This document shows positions 43,307 to 52,440 of a stretch of 64,000 nt of DNA, one piece after another. A program made the position numbers and the translations under genes. The notes beneath the pieces are model-generated. The model ran no database searches and was not told the DNA's origin. It saw only the letters and a list, made by a program, of their open reading frames with translations. Origin of the DNA: DATKNA01 sp963755755 (GTDB lineage: Bacteria; Actinomycetota; Actinomycetes; Actinomycetales; Kineosporiaceae); assembly GCA_963755755.1 (NCBI GenBank), contig CAVWLJ010000004.1, positions 62,001-126,000 on the forward strand, given 5' to 3'. Within the stretch, counting starts at the first letter, position 1. Each line of letters starts with the position of its first letter.

Positions 43307-43873
43307 GTGACCGACGGGATCTGGGAACGCGACGACTACGAGCAGGACCAGGACGGCATCATCAGCCCGGAGGACGAGCTGGCCGAGGACGGCATGGACA
43401 CCGTGCTCGAACAGGGCTACTCGCCGCCGGAGCGTCCGCTCGCCCTCGACAAGTTCGGCACGACGCTCGCCGAGGAACGCGAGGGCGAGACCCTCGACGA
43501 TCGCCTCTCCGAGGAGGAGCCCGACCCGAACATGGAGGTCGACCTCGTCGAGGGCGAACCGGCCGTGCGGGCGGGCGAGGGCGGCGACGTCCCGGACGAC
43601 ATCGACTACGGCTCCGCCGACGTGCCGGACGACGTGTTCGAGGACGGCGTCGTCGACGACGGCGAGGTGGGCGACGCCCGCGCCGGGCGCCTGGTCGACC
43701 CGGACGCCGGCGGCGCCGGCGACACCGAGAAGGACCTGGTGGGCTACGACGTCGGCGTCGACGGCGCCGCCGCGAGTGCCGAGGAGGCCGCGGTGCACGT
43801 CGTCGACTACACCGAGGCGGACGCCGCGATCGAGCGCGACGTCACCGACCGGCCCACCCTCGGCCGGTCCTGA
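43307..43873 (+). CDS. DUF5709 family protein
   Basis: 188 residues from the GTG at 43307 behind GGGAGG. The opening ISPEDELAEDGMDTVLEQGY followed by SPPERPLALDKFGTTLAEER and GETLDDRLSEEEPD is the DUF5709 signature known from actinobacteria. The remainder is very acidic and probably disordered, ending AIERDVTDRPTLGRS. No catalytic motif; function unknown. Divergent from the MDMPI-like gene. Confidence 0.8.
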   Translation: MTDGIWERDDYEQDQDGIISPEDELAEDGMDTVLEQGYSPPERPLALDKFGTTLAEEREGETLDDRLSEEEPDPNMEVDLVEGEPAVRAGEGGDVPDDIDYGSADVPDDVFEDGVVDDGEVGDARAGRLVDPDAGGAGDTEKDLVGYDVGVDGAAASAEEAAVHVVDYTEADAAIERDVTDRPTLGRS

Positions 43874-43941
43874 GCCGCCTCCGGCAGGCCGCGCGGAAAC
43901 TCCCGCGCGGCCCGCCGGGTCGCGCCTGCACACTGGCAGGT

Positions 43942-45624
43942 ATGGGCCACGTCGACGTCAACGGCATCGCGTTCTCCCTCCCGGACGGCCGGCCTCTGCT
44001 CGGTGACGTGACCTTCCGGGTGGGCGACGGGGCGACCGTCGCCCTGGTGGGACCGAACGGCACCGGCAAGACCACGCTGCTGCGGATCATCGCCGGCGAC
44101 CTCGAGCCGCACGAGGGGTCGATCGGGCGCAGCGGCGGGCTCGGGGTCATGCGCCAGTTCGTCGGCTCGGTGCGCGACGACAGCACCGTGCGGGATCTGC
44201 TCGTCTCCGTCGCGCCCCCGCGCGTGCGCGCCGCCGCCGAGGCCCTCGACGCCGCCGAGCTGGCGATGATGGAGACGGACGACGAGCCGACGCAGCTGCG
44301 CTACGCCCAGGCCCTCGCCGACTGGGCGGACGCCGGCGGCTACGAGGCGGAGACGCTGTGGGACGTGTGCACGATCGCGGCCCTCGGCGTCCCCTTCGAG
44401 CGCTGCCAGTACCGCGCCGTCCGGACGCTCTCGGGGGGCGAGCAGAAGCGACTCGTGCTCGAGGCGCTGCTGCGCGGTCCCGACGAGGTGCTCCTGCTGG
44501 ACGAGCCGGACAACTACCTCGACGTCCCCGGCAAGCGCTGGCTCGAGGAGCGGCTGCGCGAGACGGCGAAGACGGTGCTGCTGGTGTCGCACGACCGGGA
44601 GCTGCTCGCGCAGGCCGCGCAGCGGATCGTCACGATCGAGCCGGGCGCGGGGGGCGCGACGGCCTGGACGCACGGCGGTGGGTTCGCGACCTACCACGCG
44701 GCGCGCGAGGAGCGGAACGCCCGGCTCGAGGAGCTGCGCCGCCGCTGGGACGAGGAGCACGCCAAGATCAAGGCGCTCGTGCTCATGTACAAGACCAAGG
44801 CGGCGTACAACGACGGGCTCGCCTCCCGGTACCAGGCCGCGCTCACCCGGCTGCGCAAGTTCGAGGAGGCCGGGCCGCCGCTGGAGACGCCGTCGGAGCA
44901 GAACGTGACGATGCGGCTGCGGGGCGGGCGGACGGGCAAGCGTGCCGTCGTCTGCGAGCGGCTCGAGCTCACCGGGCTGATGAAGCCGTTCGACCTGGAG
45001 GTGTGGTTCGGCGAGCGCGTCGCCGTGCTCGGCTCCAACGGGTCGGGCAAGTCCCACTTCCTCCGGCTGCTCGCGGCCGGCGGTTCGGACCCCGACGTCG
45101 AGCACCGCCCGGTCGACGAGGTGGCGGTCGCACCGGTCGCGCACACCGGCGTCGCCCGGCTCGGGGCGCGGGTGCGGCCGGGCTGGTTCGCGCAGACCCA
45201 CCACCACCCGGAGCTCGCCGGGCGGACGCTGCTCGACGTCCTGCACCGGGGAACGGCGCACCGGGAGGGGATGCCGCGCGAACCCGCGAGCCGCGCCCTC
45301 GACCGGTACGAGCTGGCGCGCGCCGCGGAACAGACCTTCGACTCGCTCTCCGGCGGTCAGCAGGCGCGGTTCCAGATCCTGCTGCTGGAACTCTCCGGCG
45401 CGACGCTGCTGCTTCTCGACGAGCCGACGGACAACCTCGACCTGCACTCCGCGGAGGCGCTCGAGCAGGGCCTGGACGCCTTCGAGGGGACGGTCGTGGC
45501 CGTGACGCACGACCGGTGGTTCGCGCGGTCCTTCGACCGGTTCCTGGTGTTCGGCGCGGACGGGACCGTGTACGAGTCGGACGAGCCGGTCTGGGACGAG
45601 GCGCGCGTCGTGCGCGAGCGGTGA
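43942..45624 (+). CDS. ABC-F type ATPase (no membrane domain)
   Basis: 560 residues with two complete ATPase cassettes and no transmembrane helices. First: GPNGTGKTTLLRIIAGDLEP, LSGGEQKRLVLEALLRGPDE, LLLDEPDNYLDV. Second: LGSNGSGKSHFLRLLAAGG, LSGGQQARFQILLLELSG, LLLDEPTDNLDLHSAEALE. The inter-domain linker (about 240-310) is charged and helical (EERNARLEELRRRWDEEHAK), where ABC-F proteins reach into the ribosome E site. The family acts in translation control or ribosome-protection antibiotic resistance; this linker does not let me choose. Confidence 0.88.
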   Translation: MGHVDVNGIAFSLPDGRPLLGDVTFRVGDGATVALVGPNGTGKTTLLRIIAGDLEPHEGSIGRSGGLGVMRQFVGSVRDDSTVRDLLVSVAPPRVRAAAEALDAAELAMMETDDEPTQLRYAQALADWADAGGYEAETLWDVCTIAALGVPFERCQYRAVRTLSGGEQKRLVLEALLRGPDEVLLLDEPDNYLDVPGKRWLEERLRETAKTVLLVSHDRELLAQAAQRIVTIEPGAGGATAWTHGGGFATYHAAREERNARLEELRRRWDEEHAKIKALVLMYKTKAAYNDGLASRYQAALTRLRKFEEAGPPLETPSEQNVTMRLRGGRTGKRAVVCERLELTGLMKPFDLEVWFGERVAVLGSNGSGKSHFLRLLAAGGSDPDVEHRPVDEVAVAPVAHTGVARLGARVRPGWFAQTHHHPELAGRTLLDVLHRGTAHREGMPREPASRALDRYELARAAEQTFDSLSGGQQARFQILLLELSGATLLLLDEPTDNLDLHSAEALEQGLDAFEGTVVAVTHDRWFARSFDRFLVFGADGTVYESDEPVWDEARVVRER

Positions 45625-45650
45625 TCCGCGGCTCGGTGCATGCTGCCCCG

Positions 45651-46079
45651 ATGACGCAACCGATCGTCCTCGACCACGTCGGGCTCGTCGTCGCGGACCT
45701 CGAGGCCTCCCGCCGGTTCTACGCGGCCGCGCTCGCGCCGCTCGGGTTCGCCGAGATCGGCCGGGACGACTCCGGAGGCACCGGGTACGGCGTCGAGGGC
45801 GAGGACGGCTTCTGGATCGGCCCCGCCCTCGACAGCCCGCCGACGCGCAACGTGCACGTCGCGTTCGCGGCCGCCGGGACCGAGCAGGTGGACGCCTTCT
45901 TCGCGGCCGCCCTGGCCGCGGGCGGTACCGAGCGAGTGGCTCCCGGCGTCCAGCTCCAGTACTCGGACCGCTACTACGCCGCGTTCGTCAACGACCCGGA
46001 CGGCAACAACATCGAGGCCGTCTTCCACGCGCCCGCACCGCTCAGAGGCCGAACCGAGCCACCGCCCGCATCTTGTTGA
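45651..46079 (+). CDS. VOC (glyoxalase/bleomycin-resistance fold) protein
   Basis: 142 residues from the ATG at 45651. IVLDHVGLVVADLEASRRFY and YYAAFVNDPDGNNIEAVFH give the paired beta-alpha-beta-beta-beta motifs with His near 10 and Glu near 126 as metal-ligand candidates. Substrate unknown. The last 14 codons overlap the 3' end of the convergent sthA by 38 bp. Confidence 0.8.
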   Translation: MTQPIVLDHVGLVVADLEASRRFYAAALAPLGFAEIGRDDSGGTGYGVEGEDGFWIGPALDSPPTRNVHVAFAAAGTEQVDAFFAAALAAGGTERVAPGVQLQYSDRYYAAFVNDPDGNNIEAVFHAPAPLRGRTEPPPASC

Positions 46080-47451
46080 CGGCGTCCAGGGCCGCGACCT
46101 TGTAGGCCTCGGAGAGCGTCGGGTAGTTGAAGACGGTGTCCACGAGCTGGTCGACGGTCCCGTCACAGGTCATGATCGCCTGGCCGAGGTGTACGAGCTC
46201 GGTCGCCTGCGACCCGAACACGTGGACGCCGAGCAGGCGGCGGTCCTCGGTGGAGACGAGCAGCTTGAGCATGCCGTAGCTGTCGCCGATGATCTGCCCG
46301 CGCGCGAGCTCCCGGTACCGGGAGATGCCCACCTCGTAGGGCACGGACGACGAGGTCAGCTGGTCCTCGGTCTTCCCGCAGTAGCTGATCTCCGGGATGG
46401 TGTAGATCCCGATCGGCTGCAGCGCTGCCAGGCTGTTCACCGGCTCTCCACAGGCGTGGTACGCCGCGAGCCGGCCCTGCTCCATCGACGTCGCGGCGAG
46501 CGCGGGGAAGCCGATGACGTCGCCGACGGCGTAGATGTGCGGGACCTCCGTCTGGAACGTCGGGGTCACCCGGATCCGACCGCGCCGATCGGCCTCGAGG
46601 CCGGCCTTCTCGAGCTCGAGCTCGTCCGTCGCGCCCTGCCGGCCCGCCGAGTACATGACGGCGTCCGCAGGGATGCGCTTGCCGCTGGCCAGCGTCGTGA
46701 TCGTGCCGAGCTCACCGGCCTGGACGGACGACACCGTCTCGCCGAAGCGGAACGACACCGACAGGTCTCGCAGGTGGAACTTCAGCGCCTCGACCACCTC
46801 GGAGTCGCAGAAGTCGAGCATCCGGTCCCGGGACTCGACGACGGTCACCCGGGAACCGAGCGCGGCGAACATCGAGGCGTACTCGATGCCGATGACGCCG
46901 GCGCCGACGACCACGAGCGACCGCGGGATCTCCTCCAGGAGCAGGATCCCGTCGGAGTCGAGGATCCGGACGTCGTCGAAGTCGACCGTCGGCGGGTGGG
47001 CCGGCCGGGTCCCGGTCGCGATGACGACCGTCGCGCCGCGGACCTGCCGCTCGGCCTCGTGCTCGCTGGACACCGCCACGGTGTGGTCGTCGACGAACCG
47101 CGCCGTGCCGTGCAGCAGGTCGACGCCGTTGCGATGGAGCTGGCTGCGGACGACCTCGATCTCGCGCCCGATGACGTGCTGCGTCCGGGCGAGCAGGTCC
47201 AGCACGGTGATCTCGTCCTTGACCCGGTAGTTCTGGCCGTAGAGCTCGCGCATCGACAGGCCCGTGAGGTACAGCACGGCCTCGCGCAGCGTCTTGGAGG
47301 GGATCGTCCCGGTGTTGATGCAGACACCGCCGACCATCGCCTGGCGCTCCACGACGGCGGCCTTGCGGCCCAGCTTGGCGGCCGCGATCGCCGCCTTCTG
47401 CCCGCCGGGGCCTGATCCGAGGACGAGCACGTCGTAGTCGTTCTCAGCCAT
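46042..47451 (-). CDS. sthA: soluble pyridine nucleotide transhydrogenase (SthA type)
   Basis: 469 residues from the ATG at 47449-47451. N-terminal FAD site DVLVLGSGPGGQKAAIAAAK, then GGVCINTGTIPSKTLREAVL, in which the second redox cysteine of the lipoamide-dehydrogenase family is replaced by Thr (CxxxxT), the hallmark of SthA. NAD(P) site VVVGAGVIGIEYASMFAALG and second FAD contact IYAVGDVIGFPALA follow. It transfers hydride between NADPH and NAD in the cytoplasm. Divergent from rplM. Confidence 0.9.
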   Translation of the reverse strand: MAENDYDVLVLGSGPGGQKAAIAAAKLGRKAAVVERQAMVGGVCINTGTIPSKTLREAVLYLTGLSMRELYGQNYRVKDEITVLDLLARTQHVIGREIEVVRSQLHRNGVDLLHGTARFVDDHTVAVSSEHEAERQVRGATVVIATGTRPAHPPTVDFDDVRILDSDGILLLEEIPRSLVVVGAGVIGIEYASMFAALGSRVTVVESRDRMLDFCDSEVVEALKFHLRDLSVSFRFGETVSSVQAGELGTITTLASGKRIPADAVMYSAGRQGATDELELEKAGLEADRRGRIRVTPTFQTEVPHIYAVGDVIGFPALAATSMEQGRLAAYHACGEPVNSLAALQPIGIYTIPEISYCGKTEDQLTSSSVPYEVGISRYRELARGQIIGDSYGMLKLLVSTEDRRLLGVHVFGSQATELVHLGQAIMTCDGTVDQLVDTVFNYPTLSEAYKVAALDAVNKMRAVARFGL

Positions 47452-47721
47452 GTCCTGCCCCTCGCGGCCGCGGCTCCGGGCTCCAGTGTCGGGCACGGAG
47501 CCCGTCCGGGGGCAGTACGTTCCGCGGTGTTCGCACGATGCTGCGTCGGCACGACCGTCGCCCGGCCTGAGCCGGCGCCGGACGCGTTTTGACCCCCCGC
47601 CGCCGCGCAGGTAACCTTGCAGGTCGTTGTGCTCCCGCATTCGCATGCCCGCTGACCGGCGGATTCGTGCCCGGTCGGGAGCCGTGGCGAGACCACCTGG
47701 ACGAGGACGAAGGCTACGACT
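47452..47721 (+). promoter_or_regulatory. divergent sthA/rplM region with strong rplM promoter
   Basis: TTGACC (47589-47594), 17-bp spacer and TAACCT (47612-47617) precede rplM by about 105 bp. The sequence CGTTTTGAC...CAGGTAACCT nearly repeats the rpsL promoter. No clear minus-strand promoter for sthA is visible. Confidence 0.6.
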
Positions 47722-48165
47722 GTGCGCACCTACACCCCGAAGCCCGCGGAGATCGAGCGCCGCTGGCACGTCATCGACGCGACCGACGTCGTCCTCGGCC
47801 GGCTCGCCAGCCACGTCGCCACGCTGCTGCGCGGCAAGCACAAGGCGACCTTCGCCCCGCACATCGACACCGGTGACTTCGTCATCGTCATCAACGCGGG
47901 CAAGGTCGCGCTGACCGGTGCGAAGCGCGAGCAGAAGCGCGCCTACCGGCACTCGGGCTACCCGGGCGGTCTCCGCTCGGTCGGCTACGTCGAGCTGCTC
48001 GAGAAGAACCCCGAGCGGGCCGTCGAGAAGGCGGTCCGCGGCATGGTCCCGAAGACCAGCCTCGGGCGCCAGCAGATGAGCAAGCTCAAGGTCTACGCCG
48101 GCCCGGAGCACCCGCACGCGGCCCAGCAGCCGCAGCCCTTCCAGATCTCGCAGGTCGCCCAGTAG
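47722..48165 (+). CDS. rplM: 50S ribosomal protein L13
   Basis: 147 residues from the GTG at 47722. RTYTPKPAEIERRWHVIDAT, VVLGRLASHVATLLRGKHKA and RHSGYPGGLRSVGYVELLEK are the family core. An early 23S assembly protein. Paired with rpsI as in most bacteria. Confidence 0.98.
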   Translation: MRTYTPKPAEIERRWHVIDATDVVLGRLASHVATLLRGKHKATFAPHIDTGDFVIVINAGKVALTGAKREQKRAYRHSGYPGGLRSVGYVELLEKNPERAVEKAVRGMVPKTSLGRQQMSKLKVYAGPEHPHAAQQPQPFQISQVAQ

Positions 48166-48222
48166 GCCACCGGCCTGCACGCACCGCACCAGTCATTGAG
48201 CAGTGATTGAGCTAGGAGAACA

Positions 48223-48717
48223 GTGGCCGAGACCAGCCCAGAGCTCGAGGGCGACCTCCTCGACGAGGACGCGCCGAGCAGCTACAGCACGAGCACGCCG
48301 GAGACCCGAGGCGGCGGCTCCAGCATCACCGCCCCCGGCGCCGCCACCGGCCGCCGCAAGGAGGCCATCGCCCGGGTGCGCCTCATCCCCGGCAGCGGCA
48401 CCTGGCGGGTCAACGGCCGCACGCTCGAGGCCTACTTCCCGAACAAGGTGCACCAGCAGCTGGTGAACGACCCGTTCAAGGTGACCGACCTCGAGGGCCG
48501 CTTCGACGTCATCGCCCGGATCCACGGCGGCGGCATCTCCGGTCAGGCCGGCGCGCTGCGCCTCGGCGTGGCCCGTGCCCTGAACGAGATCGACCTCGAC
48601 GCCAACCGGCCGTCGCTGAAGAAGGCCGGCTTCCTCACCCGGGACGCTCGGGTGAAGGAGCGCAAGAAGGCCGGCCTCAAGAAGGCCCGCAAGGCACCTC
48701 AGTACAGCAAGCGCTGA
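48223..48717 (+). CDS. rpsI: 30S ribosomal protein S9
   Basis: 164 residues from the GTG at 48223 behind TAGGAG. An acidic/Ser/Thr extension of about 40 residues precedes the core TGRRKEAIARVRLIPGSG. The C-terminal tail KKARKAPQYSKR reaches the P-site tRNA. The extension is longer than the E. coli form, typical of actinobacteria. Confidence 0.98.
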   Translation: MAETSPELEGDLLDEDAPSSYSTSTPETRGGGSSITAPGAATGRRKEAIARVRLIPGSGTWRVNGRTLEAYFPNKVHQQLVNDPFKVTDLEGRFDVIARIHGGGISGQAGALRLGVARALNEIDLDANRPSLKKAGFLTRDARVKERKKAGLKKARKAPQYSKR

Positions 48718-48978
48718 CCCAGCGTCGGCGTCACGTGTCCGGCCCCGGAGCCTGTGCCCCGGGGCCGACGCGTCCGTGCCCGGGGCCGGGCGCCTGTGCT
48801 CCCGGGCCGACGCGTATGCGGGCCCGAATGGCGTAGCGCCGGAGCGCCGGAGGGTACGTGCGCGGTCTTCAGGGGTAACCCAAGGGAGCGGTGTACCGTC
48901 CGGCTGGTGACCGCGGACCGGCGGATCCCCGACGACCGGGGTTCGTGCCGGCGACCTGAAGCAGACTCGGGAGGCGAC
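48718..48978 (+). terminator. rpsI terminator region with duplicated hairpin unit
   Basis: GGCCCCGG (48741-48748) pairs with CCGGGGCC (48759-48766). A second, diverged copy of the same roughly 34-bp block, including GGGCCGACGCGT, follows at about 48782-48815, so the terminator appears tandemly duplicated. The remaining 160 bp before glmM holds no ORF; TAACCC near 48876 could belong to a glmM promoter. Confidence 0.55.
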
Positions 48979-50331
48979 GTGGGGCGACTGTTCGGCACGG
49001 ACGGCGTACGCGGGACCGCGAACCGCGAGGTCACGGCCGAGCTCGCGCTCGACCTGGCCGTCGCCGCCGCGCACGTGCTGGGCGAGGTCGGGGAGTTCGC
49101 CGGCCACCGCCCCCGGGCCGTCGTCGGGCGCGACCCCCGTGCCTCGGGCGAGTTCCTCGCCGCCGCCGTCATCGCCGGCCTGGCCAGCGCCGGGGTCGAC
49201 GTGAACGACGCCGGGATCATCCCTACCCCGGGCGTCGCCACGCTGGTCGCCGACACCGACGCGGACCTCGGCGTCGTCCTCTCGGCGTCCCACAACCCCA
49301 TGCCGGACAACGGCATCAAGTTCTTCGCGAAGGGCGGCCACAAGCTCCCCGACGACGTCGAGGACGCCATCGAGCGCCGCCTGGGCGAGGCCTGGCAGCG
49401 GCCGACGGGCGGCGCCGTCGGCCGGGTCCGGCCCCTCGCCGACGCCACCGATCGGTACGTCGCCCGGCTGCTGACCAGCCTCCCGAACCGCCTCGACGGC
49501 CTCAAGGTCGTCGTCGACTGCGCGAACGGCGCCGCCAGCGTGGCCGCTCCGACGGCGCTGCGGGCCGCCGGCGCCGACGTCGTCGTCATCGGCGCCGACC
49601 CGGACGGCCTGAACATCAACGACGGCTGCGGGTCCACGCACCTCGGGCCGCTCAAGGAGGCGGTGCTCGCGCACGGCGCGGACGCCGGGATCGCGCACGA
49701 CGGCGACGCCGACCGGTGCCTGGCGGTAGACGCCTCCGGCCACGAGATCGACGGCGACCAGATCATGGGCATCCTCGCGCTGGCCTTCCGGGAGCGCGGG
49801 GTGCTGCGTGCGGACACCCTCGTCACCACCGTCATGAGCAACCTCGGGCTGCGCCTGGCCATGCAGCGCGAGGGCATCCGGACGATGCAGACCGCGGTCG
49901 GCGACCGCTACGTGCTCGAGGAGATGCGCCGCGGCGGGTACAGCCTCGGCGGCGAGCAGTCCGGGCACGTCGTGATGCTCGACCACGCGACGACCGGCGA
50001 CGGGATCCTCACCGCACTGCAGCTGCTGGCCCGCGTGGCGCAGACCGGGCGGCCACTGGCGGAGCTGGCGTCCGTCGTCGAGCGGCTGCCGCAGGTGCTC
50101 GTCAACGTCCCCGGCGTCGACAAGGCCCGCGCCGGTGGCGACGCGGCCGTGATCGAGGCCGTCGCCGCCGCCGAGGCCGACCTCGGCGGGAGCGGCCGGG
50201 TGCTGCTGCGGCCCTCCGGCACCGAGCCTCTCGTCCGGGTCATGGTCGAGGCGGCCGACACCGAGCACGCCCGGCTCGTCGCCGATCGGCTCGCCGGGGT
50301 GGTCAAGGAGCGCCTCGCGCTGGAGGTCTGA
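48979..50331 (+). CDS. glmM: phosphoglucosamine mutase
   Basis: 450 residues from the GTG at 48979 (GGGAGG upstream). GRLFGTDGVRGTANREVTAE, the phosphoserine loop LSASHNPMPDNGIKFFAKGG, metal loop DGDADRCLAVD and the C-terminal phosphate-binding RPSGTEPLVRVMVEA are all present. It converts glucosamine-6-P to glucosamine-1-P for UDP-GlcNAc and peptidoglycan. glmS, the preceding pathway step, is 2.1 kb downstream. Confidence 0.97.
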   Translation: MGRLFGTDGVRGTANREVTAELALDLAVAAAHVLGEVGEFAGHRPRAVVGRDPRASGEFLAAAVIAGLASAGVDVNDAGIIPTPGVATLVADTDADLGVVLSASHNPMPDNGIKFFAKGGHKLPDDVEDAIERRLGEAWQRPTGGAVGRVRPLADATDRYVARLLTSLPNRLDGLKVVVDCANGAASVAAPTALRAAGADVVVIGADPDGLNINDGCGSTHLGPLKEAVLAHGADAGIAHDGDADRCLAVDASGHEIDGDQIMGILALAFRERGVLRADTLVTTVMSNLGLRLAMQREGIRTMQTAVGDRYVLEEMRRGGYSLGGEQSGHVVMLDHATTGDGILTALQLLARVAQTGRPLAELASVVERLPQVLVNVPGVDKARAGGDAAVIEAVAAAEADLGGSGRVLLRPSGTEPLVRVMVEAADTEHARLVADRLAGVVKERLALEV

Positions 50332-50338
50332 CCGGACC

Positions 50339-50379
50339 CGCGGGCCGCGCTCGGCCCATGGGCACGCTTGCGGCCCGCG
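50339..50379. terminator. bidirectional hairpin between glmM and the DUF389 gene
   Basis: CGCGGGCCGC (50339-50348) pairs with GCGGCCCGCG (50370-50379) around 21 nt, in the 58-bp gap between convergent genes. Confidence 0.6.
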
Positions 50380-50389
50380 AGGCCGGACG

Positions 50390-51346
50390 TCACGCCCCCG
50401 TCTCGAGCTCGGTCTCGCGCTCCCGGTGGGCGGTGAGCAGGCGCTGCACCGACAGCACGACGTAACCGGCGATCGTCATGCCGACGAGGTTGACGACGAG
50501 CTGCAGCGCCGATCCGGCTACTTCGTCGACGTCCACGAGCGCCAGGGCCACCGCGAGGTTCCCCGCCGCGGGCACGGTCGTCACCGAGATGAAGACGCCG
50601 ACCAGCACGTTCGTCCGGCCTGCCGTCACGGAGAGCACGCCGGCCGCCCCGGCCAGCAGTGCGACCACGATCGACCACTTGTCCGGCCGCCAGATGTACT
50701 GCGTCAGTGGACGGGGCTTCAGGAGGTCCGCCGGCGAGATCCAGCCGACGCCGCGGGCGACGAGTGCGAGCAGTGCCGTCACCGCGATCGCCAGGGCGAA
50801 GCCCAGCACGAGCAGCCGGATCGCCCGCCAGGCGAGCCGCCACAGCCTGAGCACCAGGGCAACGGCCAGTGCCGAGACCGGCCCGAACTCCGGCCCGACC
50901 ACCATCGCTCCCACCACGAGTACCGGCGAGTCGGTGATCACGGCGACCGCGGCGATCATCGTGGCGAGGCACAGGAACGCGTGGAAGGACCACGAGCTGC
51001 GCGTGTCGTCGGCCGCGCGTCCTCGCACGATCTCCCAGACGATCGCGTCGTCCGGGGCACCAGGGGCCGCTCGCTCGGCGAGCTCCGCGCGGACCCCCGG
51101 CATCGCCTGGACCTCCTCCAGCGCCACGCTGGTGTCATCCCGCTGAGGGTCCACGCCCATCCGCCGCAGCCCGTGCAGCACGGGCGACACCGCTTCGCGG
51201 GCGACGTCGAAGAGCACGGCGTCCCCGTGCGGCGCCACCGCTGCCCCGGTCAGCACGATCAGGTTCGTCACCGTCGGCTGGTCGGCGAGGTGGTCCCGCA
51301 CGCGCGGCGTGAGTCGAGGCGGCAGGACCAGGCGGACGTGGAACAC
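50390..51346 (-). CDS. DUF389 family membrane protein
   Basis: 318 residues from the GTG at 51344-51346. A soluble N-terminal region of about 125 residues (FHVRLVLPPRLTPRVRDHLA) is followed by six or more hydrophobic helices with the diagnostic VVGAMVVGPEFGPVSALAVA turn. DUF389 proteins are uncharacterised polytopic membrane proteins. It starts 3 bp after the coaA stop on the same strand, so it is likely co-transcribed; a functional link to CoA is not established. Confidence 0.8.
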   Translation of the reverse strand: MFHVRLVLPPRLTPRVRDHLADQPTVTNLIVLTGAAVAPHGDAVLFDVAREAVSPVLHGLRRMGVDPQRDDTSVALEEVQAMPGVRAELAERAAPGAPDDAIVWEIVRGRAADDTRSSWSFHAFLCLATMIAAVAVITDSPVLVVGAMVVGPEFGPVSALAVALVLRLWRLAWRAIRLLVLGFALAIAVTALLALVARGVGWISPADLLKPRPLTQYIWRPDKWSIVVALLAGAAGVLSVTAGRTNVLVGVFISVTTVPAAGNLAVALALVDVDEVAGSALQLVVNLVGMTIAGYVVLSVQRLLTAHRERETELETGA

Positions 51347-51349
51347 GCG

Positions 51350-52366
51350 TCAGAGCTTCCGGAGCAGGATCCGCCGGACTGCGTGATCGGCACTCTTCGT
51401 CAGGACGAGCGTGGCCCGCGGCCGGGTGGGCAGGACGTTCTCGACGAGGTTCCGCTCGTTGATCGTGGTCCAGATGTGCTCGGCCGTCCGGACCGCCTCC
51501 TCGTCGCTCAGCGAGGCGTAACGGTGGAAGTAGGACTCGGGGTTGCTGAACGCGGTCTGGCGCAGCCGGAGGAAGCGCTGCACGTACCAGCCGCGGACGT
51601 CGTCGGTGCGGGCGTCGACGTACAGGGAGAAGTCGAAGAAGTCGCTGACGGCCACGCTCTGCCGCCCCTCGGCGCGGGGCACGGCCGGTTGCAGGACGTT
51701 GAGCCCCTCGACGATGAGCACGTCGGGGCGCCGGACGAGGACGCTGGCGCCGGGGACGATGTCGTACGACAGGTGCGAGTAGACCGGCGCCCGCACCTCC
51801 TCGACACCGGACTTCACGTCGATGACGAACCGGAGCAGGGCCCGCCGGTCGTAGCTCTCCGGGAAGCCCTTGCGCTGTAGCAGCCCTCGCCGCTCCAGCT
51901 CGGCGTTCGGCAGGAGGAAGCCGTCGGTGGTCACCAGCTCGACCCTCGGCGTCCCCGGCCAGCGAGAGAGCAGCTCGCGCAGGATCCGCGCGGTCGTCGA
52001 CTTGCCGACCGCCACGGAGCCGGCGATGCCGATGACGAACGGCGTCCGCTCGGGCGCCTCGCTGAGGAAGGTCGACGTGGCGGCGTGCAGGCCCTCGATG
52101 CCCGCCACGTACAGCGCGATGAGCCGGGAGAGCGGCAGGTAGACCTGCTCGACCTCGCGCAGGTCGATCCGGTCGCCCAAGCCCGAGAGCCGGTCGAGGT
52201 CCCCCTCCGTGAGCGTCAGAGGCGTGTTCGCGCGCAGCCGACTCCAGGTCGCGCGGTCGAACTCGGCGTACGGCGTGCCGACGTGCTGCGCCTGCTGCCC
52301 GTCAGCGTGCGGATCCGCCTCGTGAGCTGCGGATTCGACGTCGCGTGGGGCCGGCACGGGACGCAT
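51350..52366 (-). CDS. coaA: pantothenate kinase, type I
   Basis: 338 residues from the ATG at 52364-52366. P-loop GIAGSVAVGKST at 113-124. VTTDGFLLPNAELERRGLLQ, GFPESYDRRALLRFVIDVKS and VSDFFDFSLYVDA are bacterial CoaA hallmarks. It catalyses the first step of CoA synthesis and is feedback-inhibited by CoA in the family. The first 30 residues are a poorly conserved His/Ala-rich tail, so a slightly later start is possible. Divergent from glmS. Confidence 0.94.
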   Translation of the reverse strand: MRPVPAPRDVESAAHEADPHADGQQAQHVGTPYAEFDRATWSRLRANTPLTLTEGDLDRLSGLGDRIDLREVEQVYLPLSRLIALYVAGIEGLHAATSTFLSEAPERTPFVIGIAGSVAVGKSTTARILRELLSRWPGTPRVELVTTDGFLLPNAELERRGLLQRKGFPESYDRRALLRFVIDVKSGVEEVRAPVYSHLSYDIVPGASVLVRRPDVLIVEGLNVLQPAVPRAEGRQSVAVSDFFDFSLYVDARTDDVRGWYVQRFLRLRQTAFSNPESYFHRYASLSDEEAVRTAEHIWTTINERNLVENVLPTRPRATLVLTKSADHAVRRILLRKL

Positions 52367-52426
52367 TCTCCACCCGGCTCGTACCGCCCGCGTTTCGCGT
52401 GCCGGGGGGCGGACCGATGCCGCCGG

Positions 52427-52440
52427 TAGCCTAGGGACCC
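52427..52440 (+). promoter_or_regulatory. -10-like element immediately before glmS (possible leaderless start)
   Basis: TAGCCT (52427-52432) lies only 8 bases before the glmS ATG, so a transcript from it would begin at or near the start codon. AGGGA at 52433-52437 is too close to act as a normal ribosome site. No good -35 is seen. Confidence 0.3.

Noticed and set aside
52367..52440. glmS ribozyme or other riboswitch before glmS
   Set aside because: Only 74 bp separate coaA and glmS, too short for the ribozyme, and no matching core is seen.
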